Assembly: GCA_003554005.1 (NCBI GenBank)
Contig: PWEU01000343.1
Coordinates: forward strand, 1-22,175
DNA from: Nitriliruptoraceae bacterium
GTDB lineage: Bacteria > Actinomycetota > Nitriliruptoria > Nitriliruptorales > Nitriliruptoraceae
Length of the DNA: 22,175 nucleotides
Reading direction: 5' to 3'
Below, piece after piece: positions 14,371 through 20,937 of the stretch. The position numbers were made by a program, and so were the translations under genes. The notes beneath the pieces are model-generated. The model had not been told where the DNA came from. It saw nothing but the letters and a program-made list of their open reading frames with translations, and made no database searches. The first letter of the stretch is position 1. Every line of letters starts with the position of its first letter.

Positions 14371-14850
14371 ATGGCCGATGTGGCTGATCTGCCCGACCCC
14401 ACGGCGCCGGAGGATCGCCGAGCGTCGGCGGCCGAGGTACTGCTGGCACGTGCCCGTACGCTGCGGACCAACGCCTACGCCCCCTACTCCGGCTTCCACG
14501 TCGGCGCGGTGGTCGTCACCGTCTCGGGCCGGCGGTTCGAGGGGGTCAACGTCGAGAACGTCTCCTACCGCCTGACCACCTGCGCCGAGCAGGCGGCGCT
14601 GGCGGCGATGTGTACCGCTGGGCCGATCGAGGAGGTCGTGGTCGTCGCCGTCGCGGGGGACGGACCTGCCCCCTGCACGCCGTGTGGGGCCTGCCGGCAG
14701 ACGATCGCGGAGTTCGGCTCGCAAGCGGTGATCCACGCCACGGGCACCAGCGGGTCGGTGCTGACCGTGCCGATCGGCGAGCTGCTGCCCGACGCGTTCA
14801 CACCGGAGCGGCTGCGGGACCGTCAGGAGGTGCCCGGTGGAGGAGCGTGA
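14371..14850 (+). CDS. cdd: Cytidine deaminase
   Basis: 159 aa. Zinc hydrolase converting cytidine and deoxycytidine to uridine and deoxyuridine in pyrimidine salvage. The catalytic signature is CAEQ (Cys71 zinc ligand, Glu73 proton shuttle) with PCTPC (Cys102, Cys105 zinc ligands), as in the small homotetrameric form. NAYAPYSGFHVGA (34-46) and NVENVSYRLTTC (60-71) are the substrate-binding segments. There is a slightly long N-terminus (about 20 residues). The ATG at 14371 has a GGAG site 5 nt upstream. The end overlaps era by 14 nt and carries era's ribosome site. Confidence 0.95.
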   Translation: MADVADLPDPTAPEDRRASAAEVLLARARTLRTNAYAPYSGFHVGAVVVTVSGRRFEGVNVENVSYRLTTCAEQAALAAMCTAGPIEEVVVVAVAGDGPAPCTPCGACRQTIAEFGSQAVIHATGTSGSVLTVPIGELLPDAFTPERLRDRQEVPGGGA

Positions 14851-15799
14851 GCTCGACGTCGCCCAAGTGCTCGCCGGGCTCCACGAGCCCGTCCCGGAGG
14901 GCCACCGCAGCGGGCTGATCGCCCTGGTCGGACGTCCCAACACGGGGAAGTCGACCCTGCTCAACCGGTTGGTCGGGACCAAGGTCGCCATCGTCACCGC
15001 GGTGCCGGGCACGACCAGGAACGCGATCAGAGGGGTGCTGACCACCGACGACGCGCAGCTGGTGTTCCTCGACCCCCCGGGGTTGGCGAAGCCACGGACC
15101 CTGCTCGCGCGCCGTCTCAACGACCTCGTGCGCGATACCTGGGCCGGGGTCGATCTGCTGTGTTTCGTCACCGACGTCGCCGCCGGCATCGGACCCGGCG
15201 ACGCGTTCCTGGCCAGGGAGTTGGGGGAGGTCTCCACGCCGGTCATCGCCGTGGCCAACAAGGTCGATCGCCTCAGCCCCAAGGAGCGCATGCTGCCCGA
15301 GCTCGTCAAGCTGGAGCAGCTCGGCAGCCCCTTCGGTGGGTTCGCGGACATGGTGCCGGTGTCGGCCCACAGCGGCGACAACGTCGACCGGCTGGTCGAG
15401 GTGCTGACCTCCTACCTGCCCGAAGGACCGCGGTTGTTCGCCGGGGGGCAGGTCTCCGACCAGCCGGAGCGCCAACTCGCCGCGGAGATCCTGCGGGAGA
15501 AGCTGATCGAGGCTGCCAGGGACGAGCTGCCCCACTCCATCGCGGTGACGGTCGACGAGGTGGCACCGGATCCGGAGCGGGAGGATCTGCTGCGGATCGA
15601 TGCCGTGATCCACGTCGAACGTGAGTCGCAGAAGCCGATCGTGATCGGTCGCGGAGGGGAACTCCTCAAGACGGCGGCGACCGCAGCCCGGACCGAGCTC
15701 GAGGTCATCTTCGGCGCGAAGGTCTACCTGTCGACCCACGTCCGGGTCGCCAAGGAGTGGCAGCGTGACCCCAAGCAGCTCGGGCGGCTCGGGTACTGA
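14837..15799 (+). CDS. era: GTPase Era
   Basis: 320 aa. Essential GTPase that binds the 3' end of 16S rRNA and assists 30S assembly. The G domain has G1 GRPNTGKST (32-40), G2 around PGTTRN, G3 DPPG (79-82), G4 NKVD (141-144) and G5 SAHSG. The KH domain follows, with VIGRGGELLK as the GxxG loop and the typical YLSTHVRVAKEWQ C-terminal strand. The G3 motif is normally DTPG; here the Thr is Pro, within a run of C. The GTG start has a perfect AGGAGG site 6 nt upstream and overlaps cdd. Together with phoH, ybeY and rsmE upstream, it completes a 30S-maturation neighbourhood. recO, often next in other genomes, is absent here. Confidence 0.95.
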   Translation: MEERELDVAQVLAGLHEPVPEGHRSGLIALVGRPNTGKSTLLNRLVGTKVAIVTAVPGTTRNAIRGVLTTDDAQLVFLDPPGLAKPRTLLARRLNDLVRDTWAGVDLLCFVTDVAAGIGPGDAFLARELGEVSTPVIAVANKVDRLSPKERMLPELVKLEQLGSPFGGFADMVPVSAHSGDNVDRLVEVLTSYLPEGPRLFAGGQVSDQPERQLAAEILREKLIEAARDELPHSIAVTVDEVAPDPEREDLLRIDAVIHVERESQKPIVIGRGGELLKTAATAARTELEVIFGAKVYLSTHVRVAKEWQRDPKQLGRLGY

Positions 15800-15980
15800 C
15801 GGGCCGTGCGCCGACACGCTCGCCCCGCCCACGTGATCAGCCTCCCCGTCCCGACGGCCGCGGCCGTTCGATAGCCGGCGGCCGGCCGGCCCCGGGCCGG
15901 GCGGACCCGTGCTGGGTCTGGAACCGTAGGCCGTCAGGTCGGCTCGAGATGCGTGCCGCTCCGGTCCGAGGAGGATCACC
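15800..15980 (+). other. Intergenic region after era with several GC palindromes
   Basis: It contains ACGGC-CGCG-GCCGT (15854-15867), CCGGCC-CCG-GGCCGG (15886-15900) and GACCC-GTGCT-GGGTC (15904-15918). The first two are plausible era terminators. The third may belong to the leader of the downstream lipoprotein gene. A GAGGAGG ribosome site lies at 15968-15974. No convincing promoter hexamer was found. Confidence 0.6.
15886..15900 (+). terminator. Candidate era terminator hairpin
   Basis: CCGGCC-CCG-GGCCGG, 6-bp all-GC stem and 3-nt loop, about 87 nt after the era stop, in a very GC-rich tract where alternative foldings are possible. No T tract. Confidence 0.33.
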
Positions 15981-16565
15981 GTGATGTTCCGTTCCCGACT
16001 GCTCCCCGTGGTTGCGGTCCTGGCGCTGGTCGCCGCCGCCTGCGCCGACGACGACGTCCTGACGGGCGATCCCGAGGACGGTGTCGCTGAGGTGGATGAC
16101 GACCCCGCTGATGACGACGACCTCGAGGACGACGTGCTCGAGGAGGACGCGGCTGCCGACCCGGACGATGCCGATGGCGGACCGGACGCCGCGGTCGGCG
16201 TCGTCACCTCGGGCATCGAGGTGGCCGACGCCGACCTCGGCGAGCACCTGGTGACCGCCGAGGGGATGACCACCTACGCCGCTGTCGACCAGCTCGAGGG
16301 CCAGGTCGTCTGCGTCGGCGACTGCGCCCAGGTGTGGCAGCCGGTGCTCGTCGACGGCGAGCCCGACGTGGCCGCTGACATCGACGCCGAGGTCACCACG
16401 ATCGATCGCCCGGATGGCGGGACCCAGCTCGTGGTCGCCGGCGCGCCGCTGCACGCCTTCGTGGTCGACGCCGAGCCGGGTGACGTGCGCGGCCAGGCCA
16501 GCGCCGACCGTTGGTTCGTGGTCAGCCCCACCGGCGCGCTGCTCGGCCTCGACGCCGCCGCCTGA
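15981..16565 (+). CDS. Lipoprotein with secreted-repeat (Lipoprotein_15/COG4315-like) domain, copy 1
   Basis: 194 aa from GTG 15981 (or 193 from ATG 15984; the GAGGAGG site fits both). A short signal peptide ends in LVAAAC, with Cys21 as the likely lipid anchor. A very acidic linker (about 23-68) tethers the domain outside the membrane. Two diverged repeats follow: LGEHLVTAEGMTTYA with CVGDCAQVWQPVLVDGEP, then APLHAFVVDAEPGDVRGQ with DRWFVVSPTG. This matches the Lipoprotein_15 (PF03640) pattern of paired repeats with a CxGDC disulphide-like motif. The function of the family is unknown. It is clearly paralogous to the gene at 17501 but less typical: several aromatic residues of the repeats are lost. 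The stop codon falls inside the first unit of a 20-bp tandem repeat. Confidence 0.82.
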   Translation: MMFRSRLLPVVAVLALVAAACADDDVLTGDPEDGVAEVDDDPADDDDLEDDVLEEDAAADPDDADGGPDAAVGVVTSGIEVADADLGEHLVTAEGMTTYAAVDQLEGQVVCVGDCAQVWQPVLVDGEPDVAADIDAEVTTIDRPDGGTQLVVAGAPLHAFVVDAEPGDVRGQASADRWFVVSPTGALLGLDAAA

Positions 16566-16640
16566 GCGTCCCGGGCGCCGCCTGAGCGTCCCGGCCGCCG
16601 CCTGAGCGTCCCGGCCGCCGCCCGAGCGTCCCGACCGATA
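16561..16640 (+). repeat. 20-bp tandem repeat, three full copies plus a degenerate fourth
   Basis: Units at 16561, 16581 and 16601 read CCTGAGCGTCCCGGSCGCCG. The unit at 16621 starts CCCGAGCGTCCCGACC and then decays. The array begins at the last codons of the lipoprotein gene, so its TGA is the one in unit 1. There are no unique spacers, so it is not a CRISPR. It probably arose by slippage or duplication of the gene's 3' end. Confidence 0.93.
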
Positions 16641-16660
16641 GCAGCAGACCGACAGCCGCG

Positions 16661-16685
16661 GCGGCCGCCCCCTCGGGGCGGCCGC
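16661..16685 (+). terminator. Strong hairpin after lipoprotein copy 1
   Basis: GCGGCCGCCCC-CTC-GGGGCGGCCGC is a perfect 11-bp, nearly all-GC stem with a 3-nt loop. It is followed by TCGTCTGT, mildly T-rich. It lies 95 nt after the stop, beyond the tandem repeat, and is the best terminator candidate for this gene. Confidence 0.62.
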
Positions 16686-16779
16686 TCGTCTGTGGCCAGC
16701 GGCCGCTGATGTCTGGCGGGAGGCCACCCGCGCCGACGGGCTACGCCGGTGGCGTGGCCTGGCACCCCGGGCCCTCGGG

Positions 16780-16785
16780 TACCGT
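16780..16785 (+). promoter_or_regulatory. Likely -10 element giving a leaderless transcript
   Basis: TACCGT ends 7 nt before the ATG at 16793. A transcription start 7-8 nt after a -10 would fall on the A of the ATG. There is no Shine-Dalgarno sequence in between. This is the classic leaderless arrangement common in actinobacteria. Confidence 0.5.
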
Positions 16786-16792
16786 CGAGCCC

Positions 16793-17080
16793 ATGGACGC
16801 ACCGATCCTGCAGCAGACCGGCCCGGAGAGCTTCGAGCTGTTCCTCGGCGATGGCCAGCGACGCACGCTCAGGTTGGCGCACCACACGCGCCGAGGGCTC
16901 GGGCTCAGCGGGGTGCCGCCTCTGCATGTGGCCACCGAAGCCGTCCGCATCCTGCAGGAGCGGGGCGAGCGGCTCGCTGGCAAGGCTGAGGATGGAGCCG
17001 AGCGCGAGGAGCTCGACCTCGGTGCGGCGGTCGGCCGCGACCCGGCCGGGTTCGAGGAGCTCCGGGTACGGCTGAGCTGA
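16793..17080 (+). CDS. Small protein of unknown function, paralogue of the next gene
   Basis: 95 aa, cytoplasmic, no signal or membrane segment. I do not recognise the family. The N-terminal half looks like beta strands (ESFELFLGDGQRRTLRLA). Then come a helix with AVRILQERGERL, a charged insert (AGKAEDGAEREE), and LDLGAAVGRDPAGFEEL. It resembles the following gene in layout and motifs. Started at 16793, both proteins have exactly 29 residues before the equivalent of LRLA/VLIP, which supports this start over an in-frame ATG at 16709. No ribosome site precedes the ATG, but a -10-like hexamer does, so translation is probably leaderless. It lies between two lipoprotein genes and 44 nt before its paralogue. 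Confidence 0.7.
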   Translation: MDAPILQQTGPESFELFLGDGQRRTLRLAHHTRRGLGLSGVPPLHVATEAVRILQERGERLAGKAEDGAEREELDLGAAVGRDPAGFEELRVRLS

Positions 17081-17124
17081 CCGTGGGGCTGGCGTCCGCC
17101 CCGCCGTCCGGGACGAGGTGAGCG

Positions 17125-17379
17125 ATGGAGGGGATCGAGGCCCGCGAGGTCGTCGAGGGCCAGATCGCGGTGTCCACCACCGAGGGACGCGAGCACCGCG
17201 TCCTGATCCCCGCCGGCGTGGGGGTGCCCGGTGCTGACGACGTGAGCTTGGCCGTCGCGTTGGTCGCGGAGCTGCTCGACCGTGGCCAGAGGCTGCCGGA
17301 GGTGTTGGACGCGAGCCAGCTGCTGGCCCGCGACCCCGGCCTGCTGGTGGCGGTGAGCGAACGGGTCGTCGAGTCGTGA
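17125..17379 (+). CDS. Small protein of unknown function, paralogue of the preceding gene
   Basis: 84 aa, acidic, soluble. ATG 17125 follows GAGGTGAGCG, a good ribosome site. The layout is an N-terminal strand-rich part (EGQIAVSTTEGREHRVLIP), then a helix with LVAELLDRGQRLPEVLD, then ASQLLARDPGLLVAVSERV. It shares with the previous protein the D/E-RG-Q/E-RL motif, LD before a helix, and RDP near the end. It lacks the charged insert of about ten residues. The family is unknown to me. The pattern of a small strand domain plus a two-helix tail could suit a protein-binding adaptor or antitoxin, but nothing in the sequence proves that. It is probably co-transcribed with the preceding gene. Confidence 0.72.
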   Translation: MEGIEAREVVEGQIAVSTTEGREHRVLIPAGVGVPGADDVSLAVALVAELLDRGQRLPEVLDASQLLARDPGLLVAVSERVVES

Positions 17380-17391
17380 CCTTCAACCTCC

Positions 17392-17397
17392 TACCTT
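17392..17397 (+). promoter_or_regulatory. Possible -10 element of lipoprotein copy 2
   Basis: TACCTT, 103 nt before the ATG at 17501, just after the preceding stop. A small GGACC-GG-GGTCC palindrome lies shortly downstream. It is weak, with no -35; the support is its similarity to the other candidate hexamers. Confidence 0.25.
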
Positions 17398-17500
17398 CGT
17401 CGTTGGAGGACCGGGGTCCTGCTCGCGTTCGGACATCGGACGCGACCGAGCGGACGGCCGCGCCGCTGCGAACCTAGGGAAACGACCTGAAAGGAACACG

Positions 17501-18070
17501 ATGCGTCTGCGCGTCCACGCACTGCCGATTCTCGCCGCAGCCGGCCTGATCGTCGCCGCTTGTGGCGATGATGTCCCCGAGGCTGCTGACGATCTGCTCG
17601 ATGAGGAGGTGGTGGAGACCGAGGACGAGCCCGACGACGAGACGACCGAGGACGAAGCTGCCGCCGAGACGGAGGTCGACCTCGCTGTCGCTGACTCGCC
17701 CCTGGGGGAGCACCTGGTCGACGGTGAGGGGCTCACGTTGTACCTGTTCGACAACGACGAGCCCGGCGTCAGCAACTGCACCGGCGACTGCCTGGCGAGC
17801 TGGCCGCCCCTCACCGTCGACGGCGAGCCGAGCTGGGACGATGGTGTCGACGGCGACCTGGTCGGCACGATCGAACGTGAGGACGACGGCTCGACGCACG
17901 TCACCTACGACGGTATGCCGCTCTACTTCTGGGCAGCGGACGCCGCTCCGGGTGATGTGAACGGCCAGGGCGTCAACGACGTCTGGTGGGTCGTCGCCCC
18001 CAACGGCCGCGCCATCACCGAGATGGCGCCCTCGGACCAGCAGGACGACGACGGCGGCTACGAGTACTGA
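17501..18070 (+). CDS. Lipoprotein with secreted-repeat (Lipoprotein_15/COG4315-like) domain, copy 2
   Basis: 189 aa. The ATG follows AAAGGAA at good spacing. The signal peptide ends LIVAAC with Cys21 as the lipid anchor, then an acidic linker (22-62). Two repeats follow. The first is LGEHLVDGEGLTLYLFDNDEPG with CTGDCLASWPPLTVDGEP. The second is YDGMPLYFWAADAAPGDVNGQ with DVWWVVAPNG. This is a typical Lipoprotein_15 protein: G-x-TLY-x-F, CxGDC-x3-WPPL and PLYFW-x-D are all present. The C-terminal tail is Asp-rich. The role is unknown; such proteins are secreted or surface-anchored in many actinobacteria and proteobacteria. It is the better conserved of the two paralogues here and ends in a strong hairpin. 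Confidence 0.88.
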   Translation: MRLRVHALPILAAAGLIVAACGDDVPEAADDLLDEEVVETEDEPDDETTEDEAAAETEVDLAVADSPLGEHLVDGEGLTLYLFDNDEPGVSNCTGDCLASWPPLTVDGEPSWDDGVDGDLVGTIEREDDGSTHVTYDGMPLYFWAADAAPGDVNGQGVNDVWWVVAPNGRAITEMAPSDQQDDDGGYEY

Positions 18071-18085
18071 CACGTCCTCCAAGAC

Positions 18086-18121
18086 GACGTGGCCCGCGCT
18101 GTCGACCGCGCGGGCCACGTC
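18086..18121 (+). terminator. Strong hairpin after lipoprotein copy 2
   Basis: GACGTGGCCCGCGC pairs perfectly with GCGCGGGCCACGTC, a 14-bp stem with an 8-nt loop (TGTCGACC), starting 15 nt after the stop. It is the longest perfect inverted repeat I found in the window. No T tract follows. A role as intrinsic terminator is likely. Confidence 0.68.
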
Positions 18122-18224
18122 ACATCCGGCAGGGACTCATCGGCTGTGCGGAGGTCGGCTGCAGGTCAACGACGTGGCTGGTTGGATGGTGCTCACCCTG
18201 CCGCCGACGTGAGGAACCCTGCGC

Positions 18225-20687
18225 GTGACCGCCACCGACAGGCCCGCCCTCGACACCGGCCGCCCCCAGCAGGACGAGGTCGCCACCGCCGCCATGGCCG
18301 CGTGGTTCGAGGAGCGGGAAGCGCAGGAGACCGACGCCTTCACCCTGGTGCGGACCTTCGCTGCGAAGCTCGGCGCGCATCCCCAGGAGGACGGCAGCGT
18401 CGCCTTCGCCATGTGGTCTCCCCGTCTGACCCGTGAACGGGTGGCCGACGCGGACATCTTCCTCGAGGTGCTCGATCCCCTCGACGACCTCGATGTCACC
18501 GTCTCCCGTGCCACGGTGCGGTTGCGGCGCCCCCTTGTCCCCGTGCAACGTGACCGGGACCTGGTGTGGACCGTGGCCAGGGGGCTGAGGATCGGGACGC
18601 GGGAGCAGCTCGGCAGCTTCTACTGCCTCACCTATCGCGACCGGGACGGGGACTGGCACCAGGTGTTCGACCCGATGGCCAGCTCTCTGCCCTACGGCGC
18701 CTTCGCCCCCGCCGAGGTGTACGACCTCGACATGGCGCAGGCGGGCCGCGGCGATCGCGACTACTGGCAGTCGCTGGCCGCCGAGGCCGGCGAGGATCGC
18801 TGCGGTACGGGCATCGTCAAGCAGGGCCCGGCCGCCAACATCCTGCAGCTGCACGTGCCCACGGCCACCTCCGGAGGGACCCTGGCCAGCCTCGCGCGCT
18901 TCTACGAGCGCCTCGCCCGGCACCTCGTCGAGGGGCGCGAGCTGACCCCGGAGGAGCAGGTCTACTCGGGCTACGACGCTGTGCAGCTGCTGCCCGTGGA
19001 GCCCACCACGGTCTACGAGAAGGGTCCCGCCTTCTTCGCCATCCAGGAGCCGGAGCCGGCCGAGAGCGGCAGCGGGGGCACCGGGCACGACCTGCGCTAC
19101 GTCGACGAGGTGATCGCGGTGCTGCGCCGCCCCGACACCACCAACTGGGGCTACGACGTGGTGATCGCCGGCTCCGCCGCCGTCAGCCCCACCCTGCTGG
19201 AGACCGGCCGCCCCGACGAGTTCGTCGCCCTCGCCGTCGCGTTGCACACCTTCCCGACGGGACCGATCCGGCTGATCGCTGACGTCGTCTACGGCCACGC
19301 CGACAACCAGGCTCTGGACGTGCTCGCCTCGGAGTGGTTCGCCGGCCCGAACATGTACGGCCAGAACCTCGACTACCGCAACCCGTGGGTCCGCGCCCTG
19401 TTGCTCGAGATGCAGCGCCGCAAGGTCGACCTCGGTTTCGACGGGGTCCGGGTCGATGGGGCGCAGGACTTCAAGTTCTACGACGCCGAGGCCCGGGAGC
19501 TGCGCCACGACGACGGCTACCTGCGGCAGATGAGCGAGGTCGTCCAGGAGGTCGCCGGCTGCCGGTACCGACCGTGGATGATCTTCGAGGACGGCCGGCC
19601 CTGGCCGGAGCCCGACTGGGAGCTGTCCTCGACCTACCGGGCGGTGATCGAGGACCAGCCCGACCCCGACGTCTTCCAGTGGGGGCCGCTGACCTTCGCG
19701 CACAACACCCCTTTCGTCTACGGGTTCTGGTTGCGCAGCTGGTGGCGGATCCGCCAGATCCTCGAGCACGGCTCGACGTGGATCTCCGGGTGTGCGAACC
19801 ACGACACCCTGCGCCGAGGGACCCAGGTCAGCCCGGAGCTGACCATCAACACCCGGCTGGGTGAGACCGAGCTGCAGATCCTCGACAAGGCTTACGACAA
19901 CCCCGCCATCAAGATGCTGACCTACTGCGCCTTCCCGGGCGTGCCGATGGACTTCCTCAACGCCTCCATGCGGGCGGCGGGGGGGTTCATCCGCAACCAG
20001 GATGACCGCTACGGGGTCAAGGTGGTGTCGGAGGAGACCATCTCGCTGGTGTGGCAGGTGGACGAGGAGTTCTACCCCCTGGCCGCGAACTTCAAGCGGC
20101 TGAAGGCGCTCGGCTTCGAGACGCTGGAGGAGCTGCGCCGGTTCGTGGATCTACTGCCGGCGCTGGTCGAGGTGACCGACTACGACCTGGAGACCATCTC
20201 CACGCTGATCAACGGGGTGGAGCCGCCGCTGGCCGGGCCGCTGCCGATGGACCCGGTCACGCTGAAGAAGATCGCCCGGGCGTGGATGGACGACATGCAC
20301 GACTACTGCAACGTCCACGGCTGGGCCAACCGCCTCGACCCGAACCAGACCGACTACAACGTGTCGGTGCGCGAGTTCCGCCGGGCACGGCCGTGGCTGC
20401 GCCACGACCTGCGTGAGGGTGACGCCTTCGATTACCTGCGGCCCGTTGACGGCCACGCGGTCTTCGCATCCCTGCGGACCTCGCCCGGCAGCTCGGAGCA
20501 GGTGCTCACCGTGTGCAACATGGAGGGTGGCCACGCCGATCTCGACCCGGTGCACGTCGACCTGCCGGGGCTCGATCCGGAGGGCTGGTACCTGCAGCTG
20601 CGCACGCCCAACATCGGTTCCGACTACCTCGGCGGACCGCTGACCCTGACGGACTCCTCGGGGGTGGTGTTCACCCGCGGACGGTGA
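18225..20687 (+). CDS. GH13-family glycosidase, probable glucosylglycerol hydrolase (GghA-like)
   Basis: 820 aa, cytoplasmic (no signal peptide). The (beta/alpha)8 amylase-fold motifs are all present: region I DVVYGH (353-358), region II FDGVRVDG with nucleophile Asp411, region III IFEDG with acid Glu455, and region IV CANHDT with Asp527. It therefore should be catalytically active. The long N-terminal part (about 1-340) and overall length differ from ordinary amylases, GlgB, GlgX, TreS and sucrose phosphorylase. They resemble cyanobacterial glucosylglycerol hydrolase (GghA, Slr1670 type), which splits the compatible solute glucosylglycerol into glucose and glycerol. That assignment is from memory of the family and is not proven. 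The GTG start has a GAGGA site 9 nt upstream. It converges on glgB. Other GH13 specificities remain possible. Confidence 0.72.
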   Translation: MTATDRPALDTGRPQQDEVATAAMAAWFEEREAQETDAFTLVRTFAAKLGAHPQEDGSVAFAMWSPRLTRERVADADIFLEVLDPLDDLDVTVSRATVRLRRPLVPVQRDRDLVWTVARGLRIGTREQLGSFYCLTYRDRDGDWHQVFDPMASSLPYGAFAPAEVYDLDMAQAGRGDRDYWQSLAAEAGEDRCGTGIVKQGPAANILQLHVPTATSGGTLASLARFYERLARHLVEGRELTPEEQVYSGYDAVQLLPVEPTTVYEKGPAFFAIQEPEPAESGSGGTGHDLRYVDEVIAVLRRPDTTNWGYDVVIAGSAAVSPTLLETGRPDEFVALAVALHTFPTGPIRLIADVVYGHADNQALDVLASEWFAGPNMYGQNLDYRNPWVRALLLEMQRRKVDLGFDGVRVDGAQDFKFYDAEARELRHDDGYLRQMSEVVQEVAGCRYRPWMIFEDGRPWPEPDWELSSTYRAVIEDQPDPDVFQWGPLTFAHNTPFVYGFWLRSWWRIRQILEHGSTWISGCANHDTLRRGTQVSPELTINTRLGETELQILDKAYDNPAIKMLTYCAFPGVPMDFLNASMRAAGGFIRNQDDRYGVKVVSEETISLVWQVDEEFYPLAANFKRLKALGFETLEELRRFVDLLPALVEVTDYDLETISTLINGVEPPLAGPLPMDPVTLKKIARAWMDDMHDYCNVHGWANRLDPNQTDYNVSVREFRRARPWLRHDLREGDAFDYLRPVDGHAVFASLRTSPGSSEQVLTVCNMEGGHADLDPVHVDLPGLDPEGWYLQLRTPNIGSDYLGGPLTLTDSSGVVFTRGR

Positions 20688-20705
20688 CCTTCCCATGCGC
20701 TGTGA

Positions 20706-20721
20706 CCGGTGCCGTCACCGG
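20706..20721 (+). terminator. Small hairpin after the GH13 gene
   Basis: CCGGTG-CCGT-CACCGG, a 6-bp stem with a 4-nt loop, 19 nt after the stop codon. No T tract. Confidence 0.38.
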
Positions 20722-20783
20722 CTGCTGCCGAAGAGTTCCTGCGCGGGACGCCGTCGGCTCCCGCAACGCGCCGTCGCTCTGCC

Positions 20784-20879
20784 GTGGGGGCGACGGGCTG
20801 CGGTGGCGACCCGGCGGGGTTGTGGCGACGGGCGGGGTGGGGGCGACGGGGCGGGGTGGCGGGGGTGGTGGGGGGTGGA
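20784..20879 (+). other. G-run-rich tract between convergent genes
   Basis: The plus strand has at least eight runs of three to six G within about 95 nt, separated by short loops, including repeated GGGGGCGACGGG. It is non-coding and could form G-quadruplexes on the plus strand or in the 3' end of the GH13 transcript. It lies directly before the long inverted repeat at 20877. Confidence 0.7.
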
Positions 20880-20921
20880 TCGCAACGATGTGACCGGGAT
20901 GTGGTCGATCGGTTGCGATCC
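20877..20921. terminator. Bidirectional hairpin between the GH13 gene and glgB
   Basis: GGATCGCAAC (20877-20886) pairs perfectly with GTTGCGATCC (20912-20921). An inner GACC/GGTC pair with a 7-nt loop can stack inside. It lies 16 nt from the glgB stop, between convergent genes, and could end transcription from both sides. Confidence 0.58.
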
Positions 20922-20937
20922 GAGTGCCGCCGCGCCG

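Noticed and set aside
16561..16640. Possible CRISPR array
   Set aside because: The 20-bp units are directly contiguous with no unique spacers, and no cas genes are present.
16709..16792. Longer start for the first small protein
   Set aside because: The extra 28 residues have no counterpart in the paralogue, and the segment contains the -10-like hexamer.
20688..20937. Small ORFs between the GH13 gene and glgB
   Set aside because: The open frames are Gly/Arg/Pro-rich products of the G-run tract, lack ribosome sites and cross strong hairpins.
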